From positions 18,509,318-18,573,317 of the forward strand of contig NC_087070.1 in assembly GCF_963678635.1 (NCBI RefSeq): DNA of 64,000 bases. The letters are read 5' to 3'. Position numbers and translations under genes: made by a program. Of this stretch, positions 19,543 to 30,987 are shown piece by piece. The notes below the pieces were generated by a model. The model had not been told where the DNA came from. It searched no databases and saw only the letters and a list, made by a program, of their open reading frames with translations. How positions within the stretch are numbered: the stretch's first letter is position 1; each line of letters begins with the position of its first letter. This DNA comes from Symsagittifera roscoffensis. Lineage: Eukaryota > Xenacoelomorpha > Acoela > Convolutidae.

Positions 19543-20601
19543 TTAAGAATATTGTGTTTTATAAAGTGGGTTTCTGTATTTGCATGCAATTTCTGTTTCT
19601 TGATATATTTGGAAACGTGTTGATTTATTTTCTATATCATGAATATTTCTAAAATCATTACTTTTTTTTCGGGATGGATTTACTTGTTCGTATGGAATTG
19701 TTTCTTTAAAATATTTTTCATGAAATTTTATCATTCGAGCGTGTGTTTTTGCTACTTGAAATGTTGTGCATGTATCTTCGGGAAACCAAACAATTGTTGC
19801 TTGTGTCCGTGTTGTAGGGTCACAATAACCTTGATCGATTTTGCAAGGTAATCTAATTCCTTGATAGATCATTGTGTTATCTGATAGCTCTCGTGTGAGT
19901 TGTACTTTTTCAAGTTGTATTTTCCAATCGAAAAACATTATTTCTTGATATCCTTTATTTTTTGTGTCTGCTTTGCAGTTTGGGGGGTTATTTATTCCAA
20001 TGTGTGGTATCCAGTGTTTATCGTGTATGTCATAAGTTAATCTTCCGTGTGCGCCGTTGTATGGGTATTTTTTGTCTAGTTTCATATGTCCTTGATATCG
20101 TTCAAGTTCTGCTTGATGTACAGAATCGGCAAAGACTTGAAAATTTACTATTTTTCTGTCTGTGTTTTTATTTCTTGTGATTTTTAGTCTGAGTAATTCG
20201 TTTTTACAATCATCGGGATTTAGATGTAGAAGTCCTTCTATATTACTTTGATAGAATGATTCGTGATCAAGTCGGTTTTTATTTCCGTTTGAAACTTGTG
20301 AACAATGTATTTTCTTTTTGGAAAATGTTGCTGTAAGTTTATATCCTGTGACTGTTGTTGCTCGGGCTTTTGAATACAGTGTTGATATTACATTTGTAGT
20401 TTCTGTAGCTTGATGTTCTGTTTCGCGTTGTGATACTTGATTTATTGCATATTTGTGTAGTGTTTTTTGTTCGTTTTCTTCACAATCGTAGTGTGTTACT
20501 ACTAAATCCTGGGGTCCTGTGCGAGGAGAAGGATTTGTGTTCTGGTCGAAAAATAATAGAAAAAAGATGTGCTGAAATGTTAATATTTTTAGAATATACA
20601 T
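19543..20601 (-). pseudogene. env: Signal-peptide-bearing subunit of an envelope-like glycoprotein
   Basis: This 352-codon ORF starts with a hydrophobic leader (MYILKILTFQHIFFLLFF), as expected for a secreted or membrane protein. Several Cys residues follow, with beta-rich composition. The frame ends at TAA 19543-19545 while sense coding continues for another ~55 codons, and a frameshift then leads into the membrane-anchored ORF. It lies downstream of integrase and of a P/S/T-rich ORF, which fits the env position of an errantivirus-like element. Receptor binding or fusion is inferred only from position and signal peptide. Confidence 0.55.
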
Positions 20602-20615
20602 GTGTATGATAATCC

Positions 20616-21683
20616 TTAGTATGGGTTATAAAATGTGATGCCAATTGTGTTTTTGGTATATCCACCGTATTTATATATTACTTCAGTTGTTATAAATGAT
20701 GGTGGTAGCGATTGAGCTGTTATATTTGGTGGATATAATGTGTAAGGATGTTGAACAATATTATTAAGTTTGATCGTGATTTCGAATTTCAATTGGAGAC
20801 TATTTTGTTGGAGTATTTGAATATTGAGTTCACGAATATCTTCGTGGATATCTTGTCTATATTGTAGTCTACTGAATGCCCAACTGTGGGGTCGGTTACT
20901 ATCTTGATGTTGTCCAAATAATGGTGGGGGTGCTATGAATGTGTTCCAATCTAATCGTAAAGGGATATTTGTTGATGATTGTTCTCGATATCTAGCGTCG
21001 ATGTTATTTGGAAAATTTAAAGGGAAAAGCGTCGGTGAAATCTGGCTTAATGATGGTGTTGACGGTAGTGATAATGTTTCTGGTAGTGATGATGATGTTG
21101 TTGTATCCGTAGAAATGTCTATTGGGTCGTTTACTAAGTTTGGTTCACCTTGTGTATATGGGTGCGTTGTCCAATATGGTAGTCGTGTTGGATTGGGGGG
21201 GGGGGGGTTAAAGGGATTTTCACGTATTTGCTCAGATGTTGGTGTTGAACCTAAGTAATCTGAGGGTATAATTGAGGTGCTACGTTGTGAAAGGAGTGGG
21301 GGAGTTTCTGGTAATGTACTATTTGGGTTTTCTGAAGTAGTTGGTGTTGGCGATTGGGGTATATCAAAATGAACTCTGGGGGTTTGAAAACTTCTGTTTC
21401 GTCGTGGATGTATAATTTGTCTATTTAATTCGACTGTATTTTGGTTTTGACTAATGTTTCTTATTCTACTTAACTCTTGTGGTAATGTAGGGTATAAGTT
21501 ATATGTTGGTTCACTTAGGGGTGCCTGTCGCTGAACTGGTTCTAATGGTTCGGATAAGCGAGCGTGTCGTTCTTCAAAAGTTTATGGATTATCTTGGAAA
21601 GAAATTCGTGTGGATGTTTGGGGGTTATGGGTAGTTGTAGGTATTGTCGGGTTTTCTTGGGATGATGTCGGTGAAGATTGATT
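20616..21683 (-). pseudogene. Pro/Ser/Thr-rich ORF upstream of the envelope-like gene
   Basis: A long open frame without a usable ATG reads from about 21683 down to TAA at 20616-20618, with one in-frame TAA at 21582-21584. It encodes a P/S/T/N-rich protein with short repeats (TTTSSSLPETLSLPSTPS) and includes a G-run at about 21196-21208 that is read as consecutive prolines. Its last ~120 residues are more structured (FSRLQYRQDIHEDIREL). It is codon-wise like the neighbouring env ORFs and lies 15 bases from the start of the signal-peptide ORF. It may be a mucin-like or phosphoprotein-like accessory protein, or an N-terminal env extension. Confidence 0.4.
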
Positions 21684-22751
21684 TTAAGATTGTTGATTAG
21701 CAATTTTTGAAAGTGTTCTGATTGATTTTTTCTAGTGGAAAAATTTATGTTTATTGTAGTATTCTTCAATGAAAAGAATTAAAAGGATTGTTGCTAAAGC
21801 GAATGTGATTATTGCCTTTTTTATACATTTGCACATTGTCAATATTAGGGATGATAAAAATGTTATGAAAATTACAAATAGTAAAAAAATATCTGTTCAA
21901 CTAAAAATTGTTCGTATCAATTAAATAGACTTTGATTTATCGTACCTGTGAATATGGTCAATGATTTGGGAAAATTGGAAATATATTTCAAATAGGGAGT
22001 AGAAAATTTAAAAAATGTTGCGAAAATTTTTAAAATGATTATAAAAGACTCAAAAGTATCAAATAGAAATATAAATAAAAATCTGAGTAGTATGAAAAAA
22101 TTTATGAAAATATTGAAAATTGTATTTTTAAAGATTTTGACTGATCGAGAGAAGAGCATTTAAGAAATGATTTCTTTGTCGAGTTTTTTTGTTGTTTGGG
22201 GCAATATTCAAGTGTGGTCGAGTTATTTTTTGATTTTTTGACAAGTGGGTTGAGTTTTGTGAAAAGTTGTTGGGGGCTAATTTTATGGTGTTCGGGAGGT
22301 CTTCTTTGCTTTATTTTTAATTGTCGGGTGATCTGGAGTATTTTTGAGATATTTGTACTTTAGGCTAATTGAATATGGTCGTTTTTTACTTTAGACTAAT
22401 TTACCATTTTTGGTTGGAGGGTTTTTGAGGTCTGAGTTGGGAAAATATTGTTGATCTTTGCGTTATTAGATAGGGGAGGATTATGATTTTTTGGTGGTAT
22501 TTTTTTTAGTTGTCAAGTTTAAGCGGGTTGCTTATTTTTGAACTGGAGATTGTAAAGTTATAGTTATAGATATGCCTAGAGTTTAATATTATTCGGCTAA
22601 TAAGTTGGTGTTATAGATATAGAAGGTGACGGATTTAAATTAATCCTATTGGCTGAATTAGAGCTAGAATTGTTGCGTGTTTGTCAGCATGTTATTTTGA
22701 AAAATGAAAGTTCAAAAAGATCCAGAGGTGCAAAAATTATTAATTTTAGAA
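21684..22751 (-). other. A+T-rich stretch between integrase and the env module, no gene supported
   Basis: The region is low-complexity and A+T-rich. On the minus strand a 75-codon frame (21542-21769) and an 80-codon F/I-rich frame (21917-22159) are visible, but neither has convincing protein composition. On the plus strand G/T-rich text such as TGGTCG and GGGGGCTAA occurs. It could be the splice-acceptor or leader region for env mRNA. No repeat shared with 31 kb was recognised, so I cannot call it an LTR. Confidence 0.35.
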
Positions 22752-23118
22752 TTAAAGTTCTTTTTGAAATTCAACTTTCTTTAATATTTTAGATTGTGGA
22801 ATGATTGTTTTGTAGTTTTTACGTGGTTGATTTCTAAGTCGTGATGATTCTCTATGTTCTGATTTTTCTACTTGTTCTTGTGGTAGAATTTTTTCTATCA
22901 TTTTCCTATTTTTTCTTTTTTTTAGGTACTTTTGGGTCTGGTGTTTTTGTATTGTTTTGAGTTGTGGTTTGTTTTTGATTTTGTTTTTCATGATGAACTT
23001 TGTGTGGTTCATCTATTTCTTTTTCTGCATGTGAATGATTTTGAATAACTTTTAAACCTGTGAAAGAATATAGTTGAGTTAATTCGCGTAGCGCGTATTC
23101 TTTTGGGTAGTAGGGCAA
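22752..23118 (-). pseudogene. C-terminal basic tail of Pol (two overlapping frames)
   Basis: Two overlapping minus-strand frames, 22906-23118 and 22752-23012, together encode a K/Q/N-rich basic tail that begins in a more structured segment (YPKEYALRELTQLYSF) and ends with SSRLRNQPRKNYKT. This is the expected place for the extreme C-terminus of integrase/Pol. The switch of frame near 22960 in a poly-A/T tract indicates an indel. It would contribute DNA binding or targeting; this is inferred from position only. Confidence 0.45.
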
Positions 23119-23366
23119 TAGATTGTTACGATGTTGAACATTTTCTTTTTTACTTGAATCTGTAAGTTTATACGGTACGTCAGTGGGTTTGGCAATTATT
23201 TGGTAATGGTCCTCTTCGAAAGGGTTGTAATTTTTGAAATTCTTTTTTGTGTATTAAAAATAGGTATTAAGACAAATGTTCCAATTTTTAAATCTGTGGC
23301 TGGTGTAAAGCGTGAATTAGTTTGGTCGTTAATATTTTGCCTTTTTAACTATTTCTTTGTTACTTT

Positions 23367-23981
23367 TTAGTAAATTTCATTGTGTTTTTTATCTTTATTT
23401 AAAATCCATTCGGTGTGTGTGCCGGAGGCTAATTTAAGAATCTGTGGATGATGAAAATGATCTTCATCATGTGTTTGTAAAGGTAGGTTATAACAAATTG
23501 AGTCTTTATTTGGTTGGCAATAACCTTGTGCATTTTTATGGGAATTTGCTGTAAACATAATTGGTTTACGTGGCGTTTGATTAAAAACCATTTCGTATGG
23601 TGATATTCCTAGAGTTGTCGTGATTTGTGAATTACATGCTAAGGGAAATAAGTTTACATCTGCTGACCATTCTGTGTATTTTGTATCATTTCCATTTATG
23701 ATACATCTGAGATGTTCTTGTAGTGAACGGTTCATACCTTCGACTAAACCGTTTGTCCAAGGTGCATGAGATGTACCTGGTTTATGTTTGATGTTATATA
23801 AGTGGCATAGTGCGATGATTTCATTATTTATTAATTCTGTACCGTTGTCTGTAACTAAGATTTCGGGTAATCCGAATTTAGCTATCCAGTGTTCATAAAG
23901 CGTCGTGTAGGCATAATAAGCGTTACAATGTGGTACTGGGTTGCGTGCTACATAATTTGTAAATGCGTCAACATTTACCAT
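23367..23981 (-). pseudogene. Integrase catalytic core (second and third DDE residues)
   Basis: This 204-codon fragment carries ILVTDNGTEL with the second catalytic Asp and NGLVEGMNRSLQEHL with the catalytic Glu. The first Asp lies upstream in another frame (FDTKGP at about 24020-24035 on the minus strand). The downstream ISPYEMVFNQTPR motif is typical for Ty3/gypsy integrases. A frameshift around 23990-24110 separates this part from the zinc-binding domain. The enzyme would integrate the element cDNA. The copy is inactive as written. Confidence 0.8.
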
Positions 23982-25020
23982 AATGTAGGAGTTTCCTTCA
24001 GAGGATGGTGAAATTGGTCCTTTTGTATCGAATGAAATGCGATGGTTAAAATATAAACTTTGTCCTTTAAAATCTTGTTTTTGTGCTTTTGTTTTTGATT
24101 TGGGTAAGGTTTATTTAATTGACATACTATACAATCATTGCATAATACTTTTATCCAAATTGGTGCATTTGGGAAATAAAAATTTTGTGTGAAGTTTGAG
24201 TATGTTTTTTCTGATCCGGAGTGTCCTTTGGTATTTTGTGTATGTGAGATGTTAAAAGCTATTAATATCATACTTAAAGGAAGACAGGGAACTTTAGAAT
24301 CATTTAATTGATATTCTAAAAGATCTGTAATTTCATTAATTGCTGTGTTATTAAATTTTCCGAAAAATCGGAGGAGTGTTTTTTTTCCTAAAATTGATGT
24401 ATCTGCTTTTACGGGCTTAGTTTTGTATTTGTGCCATGATTTTAATTGTCTAATGACTGGATCGAGATTTTGATATTGTTTTAAAAGTTCAAGTGTAATT
24501 TTATCTTTTGGGGGTAGAAAAATATTGTCAATTTCTAGTTTTGATAGGGGAATTGTGTCAAGTGGGTCATGGAGGTCAAAAACTTGATTTATTGTGTTTT
24601 TTGAATCATTTGTTTGTGGTCCTGATAAATTTGTTTTATCGGTTAAATTTTCTTTTTCAATTAAAGAAAAAAGGTCTTTTTTATGCGAGTGGTGTTTTAT
24701 TCTTTTTTGTTCATTGTTATTTTTTATCCATTGTGAGTATGGAATTGGTTTGAAAATTGATGTTCCTAGTAAATCAACTTCGTAGTGATTTTTTTGGCAA
24801 TCTAAGTAAAGTGGAAAATGTTGTAGGTTATTTATCTGTGATTGATCAATGTCAGTTTTTACTGCATATTTGCATTCTAGTCGGGGTGATGTTTCATCTT
24901 TTGCGAGATAAAACTTAATATTTTTTGGTATTTCAACTGTAGTTTTTCGTGTGAGTAACTCAGATGGCGTATTTCGACTTAATGTATTTGGTAACGCAAG
25001 ATTTTTTCCTGCTGTCCAAA
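23975..25020 (-). pseudogene. RNase H-integrase linker and HHCC zinc-binding domain
   Basis: Sense coding without an ATG continues leftward from the RNase H domain after a frameshift at about 25020. It crosses a variable linker and reaches the integrase zinc domain at 24110-24271. There, HTQNTKGHSG and CNDCIVCQL give the two His and two Cys ligands. The linker is hydrophilic with no recognised domain. Frames change again near 24100. It is included because this stretch is otherwise unannotated but clearly part of Pol. Confidence 0.6.
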
Positions 25021-25782
25021 CTATAAGTTTGGAAATTTCATTAGAATTAGTTGAAATCTATAAAATCTATGATTTGGATTTGACTTTTGTGTAAAGAGAA
25101 AAATAATTGTTTTATGGTCTGTGAACAGAACTGTTGGGTGTTTTGATCCAAGTATCAGAAATTCATATTCTGTAAGTGTATAAATTATAGCTATACATTC
25201 TCTCATTAGAGTTGAGAGTCGTAGCTCTGCTTGAGTGAATAGTCGTGAGTTTGCTGATATAAGGTTCATTTTGTTTGTGCCACTGTGTGATTGTAGCAAT
25301 GCTGCGACGATGCCAAAATTTGAAGCATCGCACATTGCATAGAATGGATGATTTGGATCTGGAATTGTATTTGAAATTTGTTCAGTAAAAAGTTTTTTAA
25401 TTTCTTCATATCGTGTTTGATGTTCAATGGTCCATTCAAAGTAATTTTGTTGTCTGAGGATGTTATAGAAGGGTCTTAAGTATAATTGTATTTTATAAAC
25501 ATATTTACTTAAGAAATTTAAAATTCCAAGGAATTCTTGGATTTTCTTTTTGTTTGTTGGTGGCTGAAGTTTTTGAATAGCATCATTGCGTGATTTTAAT
25601 GGAGGGATAGTGTTTCGTTCAATATTATGTCCTAAAAATTTAACTCGTGTTAGAAAGAAGTGTGATTTATCGGGAGCGGCCTTCAGATTTTTGTTCTGAA
25701 GTAATTTATGATACTGTTCTAAAACTGTAAACATTTCTTCTTTGGTTTGTGATTGCAAAAAAACATCGATAATTGCATGCAA
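25021..25782 (-). pseudogene. RT thumb and RNase H of the minus-strand element
   Basis: This 253-codon fragment includes the RT connection (KAAPDKSHFFLTRVKFLGH, then KKKIQEFLGILNFLSKY) and RNase H (FYAMCDASNFGIVAALL, LRECIAIIYTL, TVLFTDHKTIIFL). The acidic residues of RNase H are present. The catalytic YxDD of RT should lie just upstream at about 25760-25790, where two frames overlap and no DD pair is readable, so the active site is destroyed. Sense coding continues past the stop at 25021 in another frame. Confidence 0.8.
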
Positions 25783-26039
25783 ACATAGGTAATTGCATTT
25801 TTCTTGAGTATTAGTGGTCTAAAAATTTTACTCGTAAAAGCTGAAAAAGCTGCTGGTCCTCTGGATATTCCATAGAATAAGCGATTAAATTCATATTGTT
25901 GATTTCCAATAACAAATTGTGTTAAACGTCGTGATTGTTCATCTAGTGGCATTTGGTTGTATGCACTATTAATGTCTGCGGTTGTTAAATGTCTGAACTT
26001 GTATTGGTTCAATAGGCCAATTGCATTTTGATTCATCAA
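25719..26039 (-). pseudogene. RT palm N-terminal part of the minus-strand element
   Basis: This 106-codon fragment contains FRHLTTADINSAYNQMPLD, with the first RT catalytic Asp, and YEFNRLFYGISRGPAAFS, the standard motif before the catalytic YxDD box. It overlaps the next fragment in a different frame at 25719-25782. Upstream sense coding to about 26262 (motifs around NPVIILAKGESIKIV) lies in a further frame. RT function is certain by family; this copy is dead. Confidence 0.8.
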
Positions 26040-26262
26040 TTAGTGAATTGAGATATCTAGCGTCTAAAACTATTTTTATTGATTCGCCTTTGGCTAGAAT
26101 GATAACAGGGTTGATAAAAGTGTTACTTTTTGGTTGTTCTTCCTTATTTACTGGTGAGATAATTTTGTATTGTTCTAAGATGTCAAGTAATCTATATACT
26201 TTGTCGTGTAAATGAATTGGTACTTTACTGGCTCTTTGTTTTTTGAAAACTGCGTCGGGTTT

Positions 26263-26784
26263 TCACGGGAGATGCAGTGATGAACTAATTTTTCCAACGT
26301 CAAATTTTGATGTTGCGTAGACTGCTGAGTATTTTAACAGTTGCTTTGCTACTTTATCAAATTCGATTTGTGTAATTTGTGAATGTTCAAAATTAAACGA
26401 TGTTAAAAATTTTTGTTGTTCTTTTGTGTAATTTGTTATATTGAATGTTGGTTTAAAACATGGTGTTTTTGTGAAGTAACCTGTGTTTCTTTTTTCATTA
26501 CTTATTATATTATTTATGGAATTTTCTTCGTCAAGAATTGTGGTTTGGCAAATATCTAATAATTGGAGTATATTATTAACGCGGTAGGCTACTTCATTTA
26601 TAGGTGAAATTGTAGCATTTGTTTCACAATATCCTAAAAGTCCTAAGGGTAATGTTACTTGATATGGTGTATTGTTATACACGTGCAACGAAATGATGTC
26701 GGAATTCGTGTTTTTCAAATATTTGATGGATGAGATCTTGATTTTGAAAAACTTGTGAATAGGTTTAAATTCAAAATCTGACAC
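26263..26784 (-). pseudogene. Protease-RT connecting segment of Pol
   Basis: This 173-codon frame sits between the protease and RT. It has a beta-rich N-terminal half (NTPYQVTLPLGLLGYCE), as seen in the dUTPase-like/connection region of many gypsy elements, and a helical C-terminal half that leads into RT. It starts in a different frame from the protease, and the protein continues past its stop at 26263 in frame. No catalytic motif is identified. Confidence 0.5.
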
Positions 26785-26840
26785 AAAAAGTTGTTGTTTA
26801 TTTTGATTTTTATCATACCGGTGAACTTGTTTTATTGAAA

Positions 26841-27478
26841 AATTATATATATAATTCCTGATAGTGGTTTCAAGTGTTTCCGTTGTTCATTGTAAATTGG
26901 GTAAAATTTTGAGAAGAATGGTGGTTGTTTGTTTATTCTTTGGAAGAATAATAGGGCTGTATTTTTTGTTTTTGTGTACTTATCTTTGATTAGTATTTTA
27001 CTATTTAAGATGTTGATTGTTGATATTTATTTAGATATAGATGATATGCCAATGATATTGTGCTTAATATCAGTAATATGAAATTTTTGTTTAAGCGGTT
27101 TGTTTAAAATTTTGTTTTGTTGCATTGTTCTCGTGAGGAGAAGGAATAATTGGTTTTTTCCATAATTTACTAATGTTGATCCTTGTGCTGTTGCTAGTTT
27201 ACTAGAGGTTGCAAGAGGCGTTAATTTTGGATGTAATGTTTTGATTTCATTCCATGTGGGAATATTTATTATATTGGATTCTGCTCCTGAATCAATTAAA
27301 AAATCAATTTCAAGATCTGGTGGTTGAAATTCTTTGTTTCCTGGGCTTTCTAAGAGAAATGGAATTGTCCAAATTGTTTCTCTGGGTTGTTCTTTTTGTA
27401 TATTTTGATAAATATGTTTTGTGTTTGAGCATTGTGTTTCATCTTTTTCATCGGGTTTAATTACCGTGTTAATTTCGT
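26841..27478 (-). pseudogene. Aspartic protease of the minus-strand element
   Basis: Reading the minus strand leftward from about 27478 gives a frame with IDFLIDSGAESNII, where the retropepsin DSGA triplet is encoded by 27282-27293. About 80 residues later there is IGIPFISKY, the expected second hydrophobic element. No ATG is needed because it is part of Gag-Pol. The frame runs to about 26841 in an AT dinucleotide run, where coding jumps to another frame. It would process Gag and Pol. Confidence 0.65.
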
Positions 27479-28361
27479 TTACTTCTTGTGTAGTTGTGTA
27501 GTATCACTGGGTCCAATATAGTAATTGTGAAGGAGTTCCAATTGATTTTCATATATATGTGAAGTAAAAGGTTGTTCATATATGATAGGTTCATAGTCGT
27601 TTTCGACTGTTATCATATTTACAGAGATGGTATTATCTGTATAACTTTCTGTATCTGGCGATTCACAATTTATATGATTTAATTGTAGTTCGTTATTTCC
27701 TGTGTCATCAATACCTGGGGGGTCTGATGTTGTTTCTTCATTTGTCTGCACTTGATTAATGATTAATGTGTCTTTGATGTTTTGGTGTGCTACTTCTGTA
27801 TCGATGTTTAGAATCATGGTAATGGTTATTATTCCTGTGTGGTGATTGGGAATAATTTCTATGTCGATTATTGTAACTTGAGTTTCGGTTTTGTGAATTA
27901 TTTCGTGATCTGTTTTGATAATTATCGTTTGATCTGTGATAATTTGATCTATTATATGAATTATTTCTTGATCGATTGTTTGGGTAATTCTGATTTCGAT
28001 TGTTTGAATAACTTCTATTTCTATTATGTGAAAAGTTTCTATTTCTGTTGTATGATGAGTTTCGTGATTGATTATTGGAATAGTGTCTATTCCTTGTGTT
28101 TGATTGGGAACTGGATCCGGAAACAAATTGTGTTGTATTGGAATTTGATCGTGAATAGTTATTTTGGTTATTTTGGCTATTCGATCGATTATATCTATTT
28201 TGTGAAGAATTTCGTGTATTTCTTCGTTCGGTTGATCTTCCTCTATAATTTGAGTTATATGGTGATTGATTCCTTGTGAAATTTGTGTTGTTCTGAAGTG
28301 GTTTTCTTGAACTGTTATTACTATATATATTTTTGTTTGGTAGCTTTTGGTCTTTTTTCAT
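27479..28361 (-). pseudogene. Arg/Ser/Asn-rich Gag tail with two long overlapping frames
   Basis: Two frames overlap here. Frame A (27756-28361) encodes a highly repetitive N/R/S/Y protein (short NRNRSYSNN-like units), typical of a nucleic-acid-binding Gag tail. Frame B (27479-28126) encodes I/T/E/H-rich text over the repeat and then a normal-looking acidic segment (DPPGIDDTGNNELQLNHINC) that leads toward protease. The likely history is that frame A is the real Gag tail and coding switches to frame B after about 27760, by a programmed or mutational shift. The degenerate repeat makes both frames open. Confidence 0.5.
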
Positions 28362-28389
28362 GTATTGATAGAACGATTTATTTGGTTCT

Positions 28390-28770
28390 TTATGCTTGAT
28401 TGTCTTGTTGTTTTTGTCTACATTCGGAAATACTGTGTCCGTATCGTCGGCAATAATTACACCATTTTTTGAAAGATGGTTTGCCTTTAAAGTTTGGATG
28501 TTTTTTGTAAATATTTAGTATTTCAGTGATTTTTTCAATCAAGTCTGTGTCTGATTCCTGTATGTTATTTATATGTGTAGTATTTGGTTCAATTCGATTA
28601 ACATATGGTAGTTTTAGATTTTCTGTTTCTTCGAGTTTCATTGTGATTTCTGCTTGTTCTAGTTTATCTACTAATTTTCGAAAATCTAAGTCTGGTTCTC
28701 GAATTGAGGAAGGATGAGATGCTCTCTTTCTTATCGCTATTTTCCTTAATTGAGGTGTTAAGTTCATCAT
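28390..28770 (-). pseudogene. Nucleocapsid segment of Gag with one CCHC knuckle
   Basis: This 126-codon frame carries CNYCRRYGHSISEC, an exact C-x2-C-x4-H-x4-C zinc knuckle that packages RNA. It is in the same frame as the capsid ORF 28777-29472, and a single TAA at 28777-28779 lies between them. The next segment, the R/S/N-rich tail, continues in another frame after the stop at 28390. Confidence 0.75.
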
Positions 28771-28776
28771 TAAAAT

Positions 28777-29472
28777 TTATGTCATTTTTGTGTTTTTATA
28801 GTCATGTGTATTAAGTGAGTATGTTTTTCGAACTAGTGTTTCTATACGTACTGCTAGTTGTTTGATTGTTTCATTTGGTAATCTGCGAATTTCATTACAG
28901 AATACTCTTTGGTGTTGTTTATTTCTTTCGGAGTCAAACATTTTTGAAAATTCTTGTGTAAATCTTTTCCAGTCTGATTTTATTTCTATAGGTAATACTG
29001 AAAACCATTTTTGAGCTGCGCCATCTAAGGTTGTTTGTATCAATGCTGTGCGTCTATGTATCCAATTTTGATGTAGTGGCGTATTAATTGGTTCAGGTCC
29101 TAAATTTAAAATTAAATTTGCTGTTAAATAATCTTCTACAGAATATTCAGGATCTGTTCCTGTAAATACCATCAGTGATTTATTGGATGTTATTGATGAT
29201 CCACCCATGAGGTATGGATTCATTGTCATCTGTAGTAGTTCTGCGGCATTTAGCATTTGTGAAAAATTTGAAAGTTGATTTTTTGTTATTTCCTGTTGCT
29301 GAAGGTAATATGGAAGCGGTATTTCATTTTGCATTTGAGTTGGTTGATAAGAATGCATTAACATTGGATTTTGTGGTTGGATTGGTTGAATAGATTGTGT
29401 ATTAAATGGGTTTTGTACATGCATTTGTTGTAGATTTTGTATATCTGTTGGGTTTTGTGGGTAAATTTTCAT
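28777..29472 (-). pseudogene. gag: Capsid segment of Gag, minus-strand element
   Basis: This 231-codon frame has a Q/P/N-rich start and then a helical capsid-like domain (TALIQTTLDGAAQKWFSVLP, then FTQEFSKMFDSERNKQ), a pattern typical of Ty3/gypsy Gag. It is separated from the zinc-knuckle ORF by one in-frame stop. An upstream P/Q/H-rich Gag part is encoded in other frames at 29603-30158. Confidence 0.7.
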
Positions 29473-29602
29473 ATTTTGAGATGGTTGAGATTGTCGCGGT
29501 CTCTGTGTGCGATATTCTTTAGTATATGGTGCAAAAATATTTGGTTGGTGATAATCATCTTCATCAGATGATAAATAGTTTGTATTATATGGTGTATGTT
29601 GT

Positions 29603-30158
29603 TTATTTTTTATTTTGTTGAAAGAATGGGTAATTTTCAGTATAATCTTGTGTAGGTTGTGGATTATCTGGAAAATTTACTGAATTGGTCGATGTTTTTG
29701 GGAGATTCCAATAATGGAAACATACGTGATTTAAATTTTGTGTGTTTTTTCGGGGAGGTTGATTTGTTCTTGGTTTGTGAGCATAAAACATAATTGTGTT
29801 CTGCAAAAGTGTTTCTTGTGAATGGTTTTCGTGTTTTTGACGGTATTGTCATTGGTCTATACGTTTGATGATCCATATGTGAATATTTTGGAGCAACTGA
29901 AGGTTTTACGGTTGATTGTAAAGTTACCTGTGTTAGTGATGTATTTGTATTTCTTGGTGTTGTCAGATTGGGGTGTATTGGTGAAATACTTTGTTGTGTA
30001 GTTGTTGTTGTTTGGACGATTTCTTCATTTATGAAGTGTGATGGTGTTTGAATATCTTGTTGTGTAAGATTTCTGGTTCCATTAAGGTTTTCATTATGTA
30101 TGACGGTCGAATTTAAACTGTTATTTCGTGTATCAGGTGAAAATGTATTATTATTCAA
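29603..30158 (-). pseudogene. Low-complexity middle part of Gag
   Basis: Overlapping minus-strand frames (29664-30158 and 29603-29806) are rich in Thr, Asn, Ser, Gln and Pro, with no recognised domain. They lie between the N-terminal Gag ORF (30340-30987) and capsid, and the composition fits a flexible matrix-capsid linker. Frames switch at about 29700-29800 in a way that suggests an indel. Confidence 0.4.
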
Positions 30159-30339
30159 TGGTGTTGCATCAATGGTTAATGGTATTACTTTTACATAATC
30201 TCTGTGATAAGATACTGTACTTATTGCTTGACTTGAGATAGCTTGTGGAATATTTAGAAATGCATGATGAGACCATTCAGGGTCCCAAACGTAGTCTGTT
30301 TGTTCTGAAAAAACATTGTCGTCATTTGTATTTTGAGGT

Positions 30340-30987
30340 CTAAATTTTTTTCTTGCTTGTGAAATTAAATCTAAATTGTGGGTGAACTATTATAAACCAT
30401 GCTAAAATCTTTTGTAAATCATGTTTAGTGTGTTGTGAAACATCATCTTTAGTGAAATTTTTGCGAATTATATGTAGAAATGTTGAAAATACTGTGATTT
30501 CATCTCGTACTTTTGTATGTCTGGATGTTTCAGTTGGTGAAATACTTTGAACTTCTGTTTTTTCTATTATAGATATATAACTATATATTATTGCAAAAAC
30601 TTCGTTAGTGAATATGGAGTTTGCTCTTTGTGAATTATGATATTGTATGCTTTTGATATATTCTATGAATACTTTTGAAAATTCTAATTCAATATCGTCT
30701 GTTTGAATTACATATTTACGATGGGCTGTATTTGGTGTGCTGAATTCTATGGTGTAGATTCCATATTGTTGTGTTAGATTACATATGTCTTTCAAATAAT
30801 GTTCAATAACTTGTCTTTTGATTTTTACATCTGAGAATTTTTGTTTGCACGGGCTGATTCCTGGTTCAAACAAATTTACGAGTAAGTTCTTGCAAAATTC
30901 ATGTTGTCCTCTATCATCGAGTGAATCTATAAGAAAGGGAAAAACTGCTTCGTCATCTGGACTATCGTCACTTTGAGTGTGGCTCAT
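30340..30987 (-). CDS. N-terminal Gag-like ORF of the minus-strand element
   Basis: This 215-codon ORF is acidic at its start (SDDSPDDEAVFPFLIDSLDD), with a mostly helical body (VIEHYLKDICNLTQQYG, then EVFAIIYSYISIIEK). It is the first ORF of the minus-strand element and is followed after a stop and frame change by a T/N-rich linker. Matrix-like N-terminal Gag is the best guess from position. An unrelated regulatory ORF cannot be excluded. The ATG at 30985-30987 is preceded by an A+T-rich leader. Confidence 0.5.
   Translation of the reverse strand: MSHTQSDDSPDDEAVFPFLIDSLDDRGQHEFCKNLLVNLFEPGISPCKQKFSDVKIKRQVIEHYLKDICNLTQQYGIYTIEFSTPNTAHRKYVIQTDDIELEFSKVFIEYIKSIQYHNSQRANSIFTNEVFAIIYSYISIIEKTEVQSISPTETSRHTKVRDEITVFSTFLHIIRKNFTKDDVSQHTKHDLQKILAWFIIVHPQFRFNFTSKKKI

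Noticed and set aside
17873-20601. Free-standing viral insertion (endogenous virus) instead of an env gene
   Set aside because: The ORFs lie in order directly downstream of gag-pro-RT-integrase on the same strand with the same composition, which fits an LTR-element env position better.
20935-21258. 107-codon plus-strand ORF rich in Gly, Val and Ser
   Set aside because: It is the antisense of the Pro/Ser/Thr-rich minus-strand ORF, and its composition follows from that.
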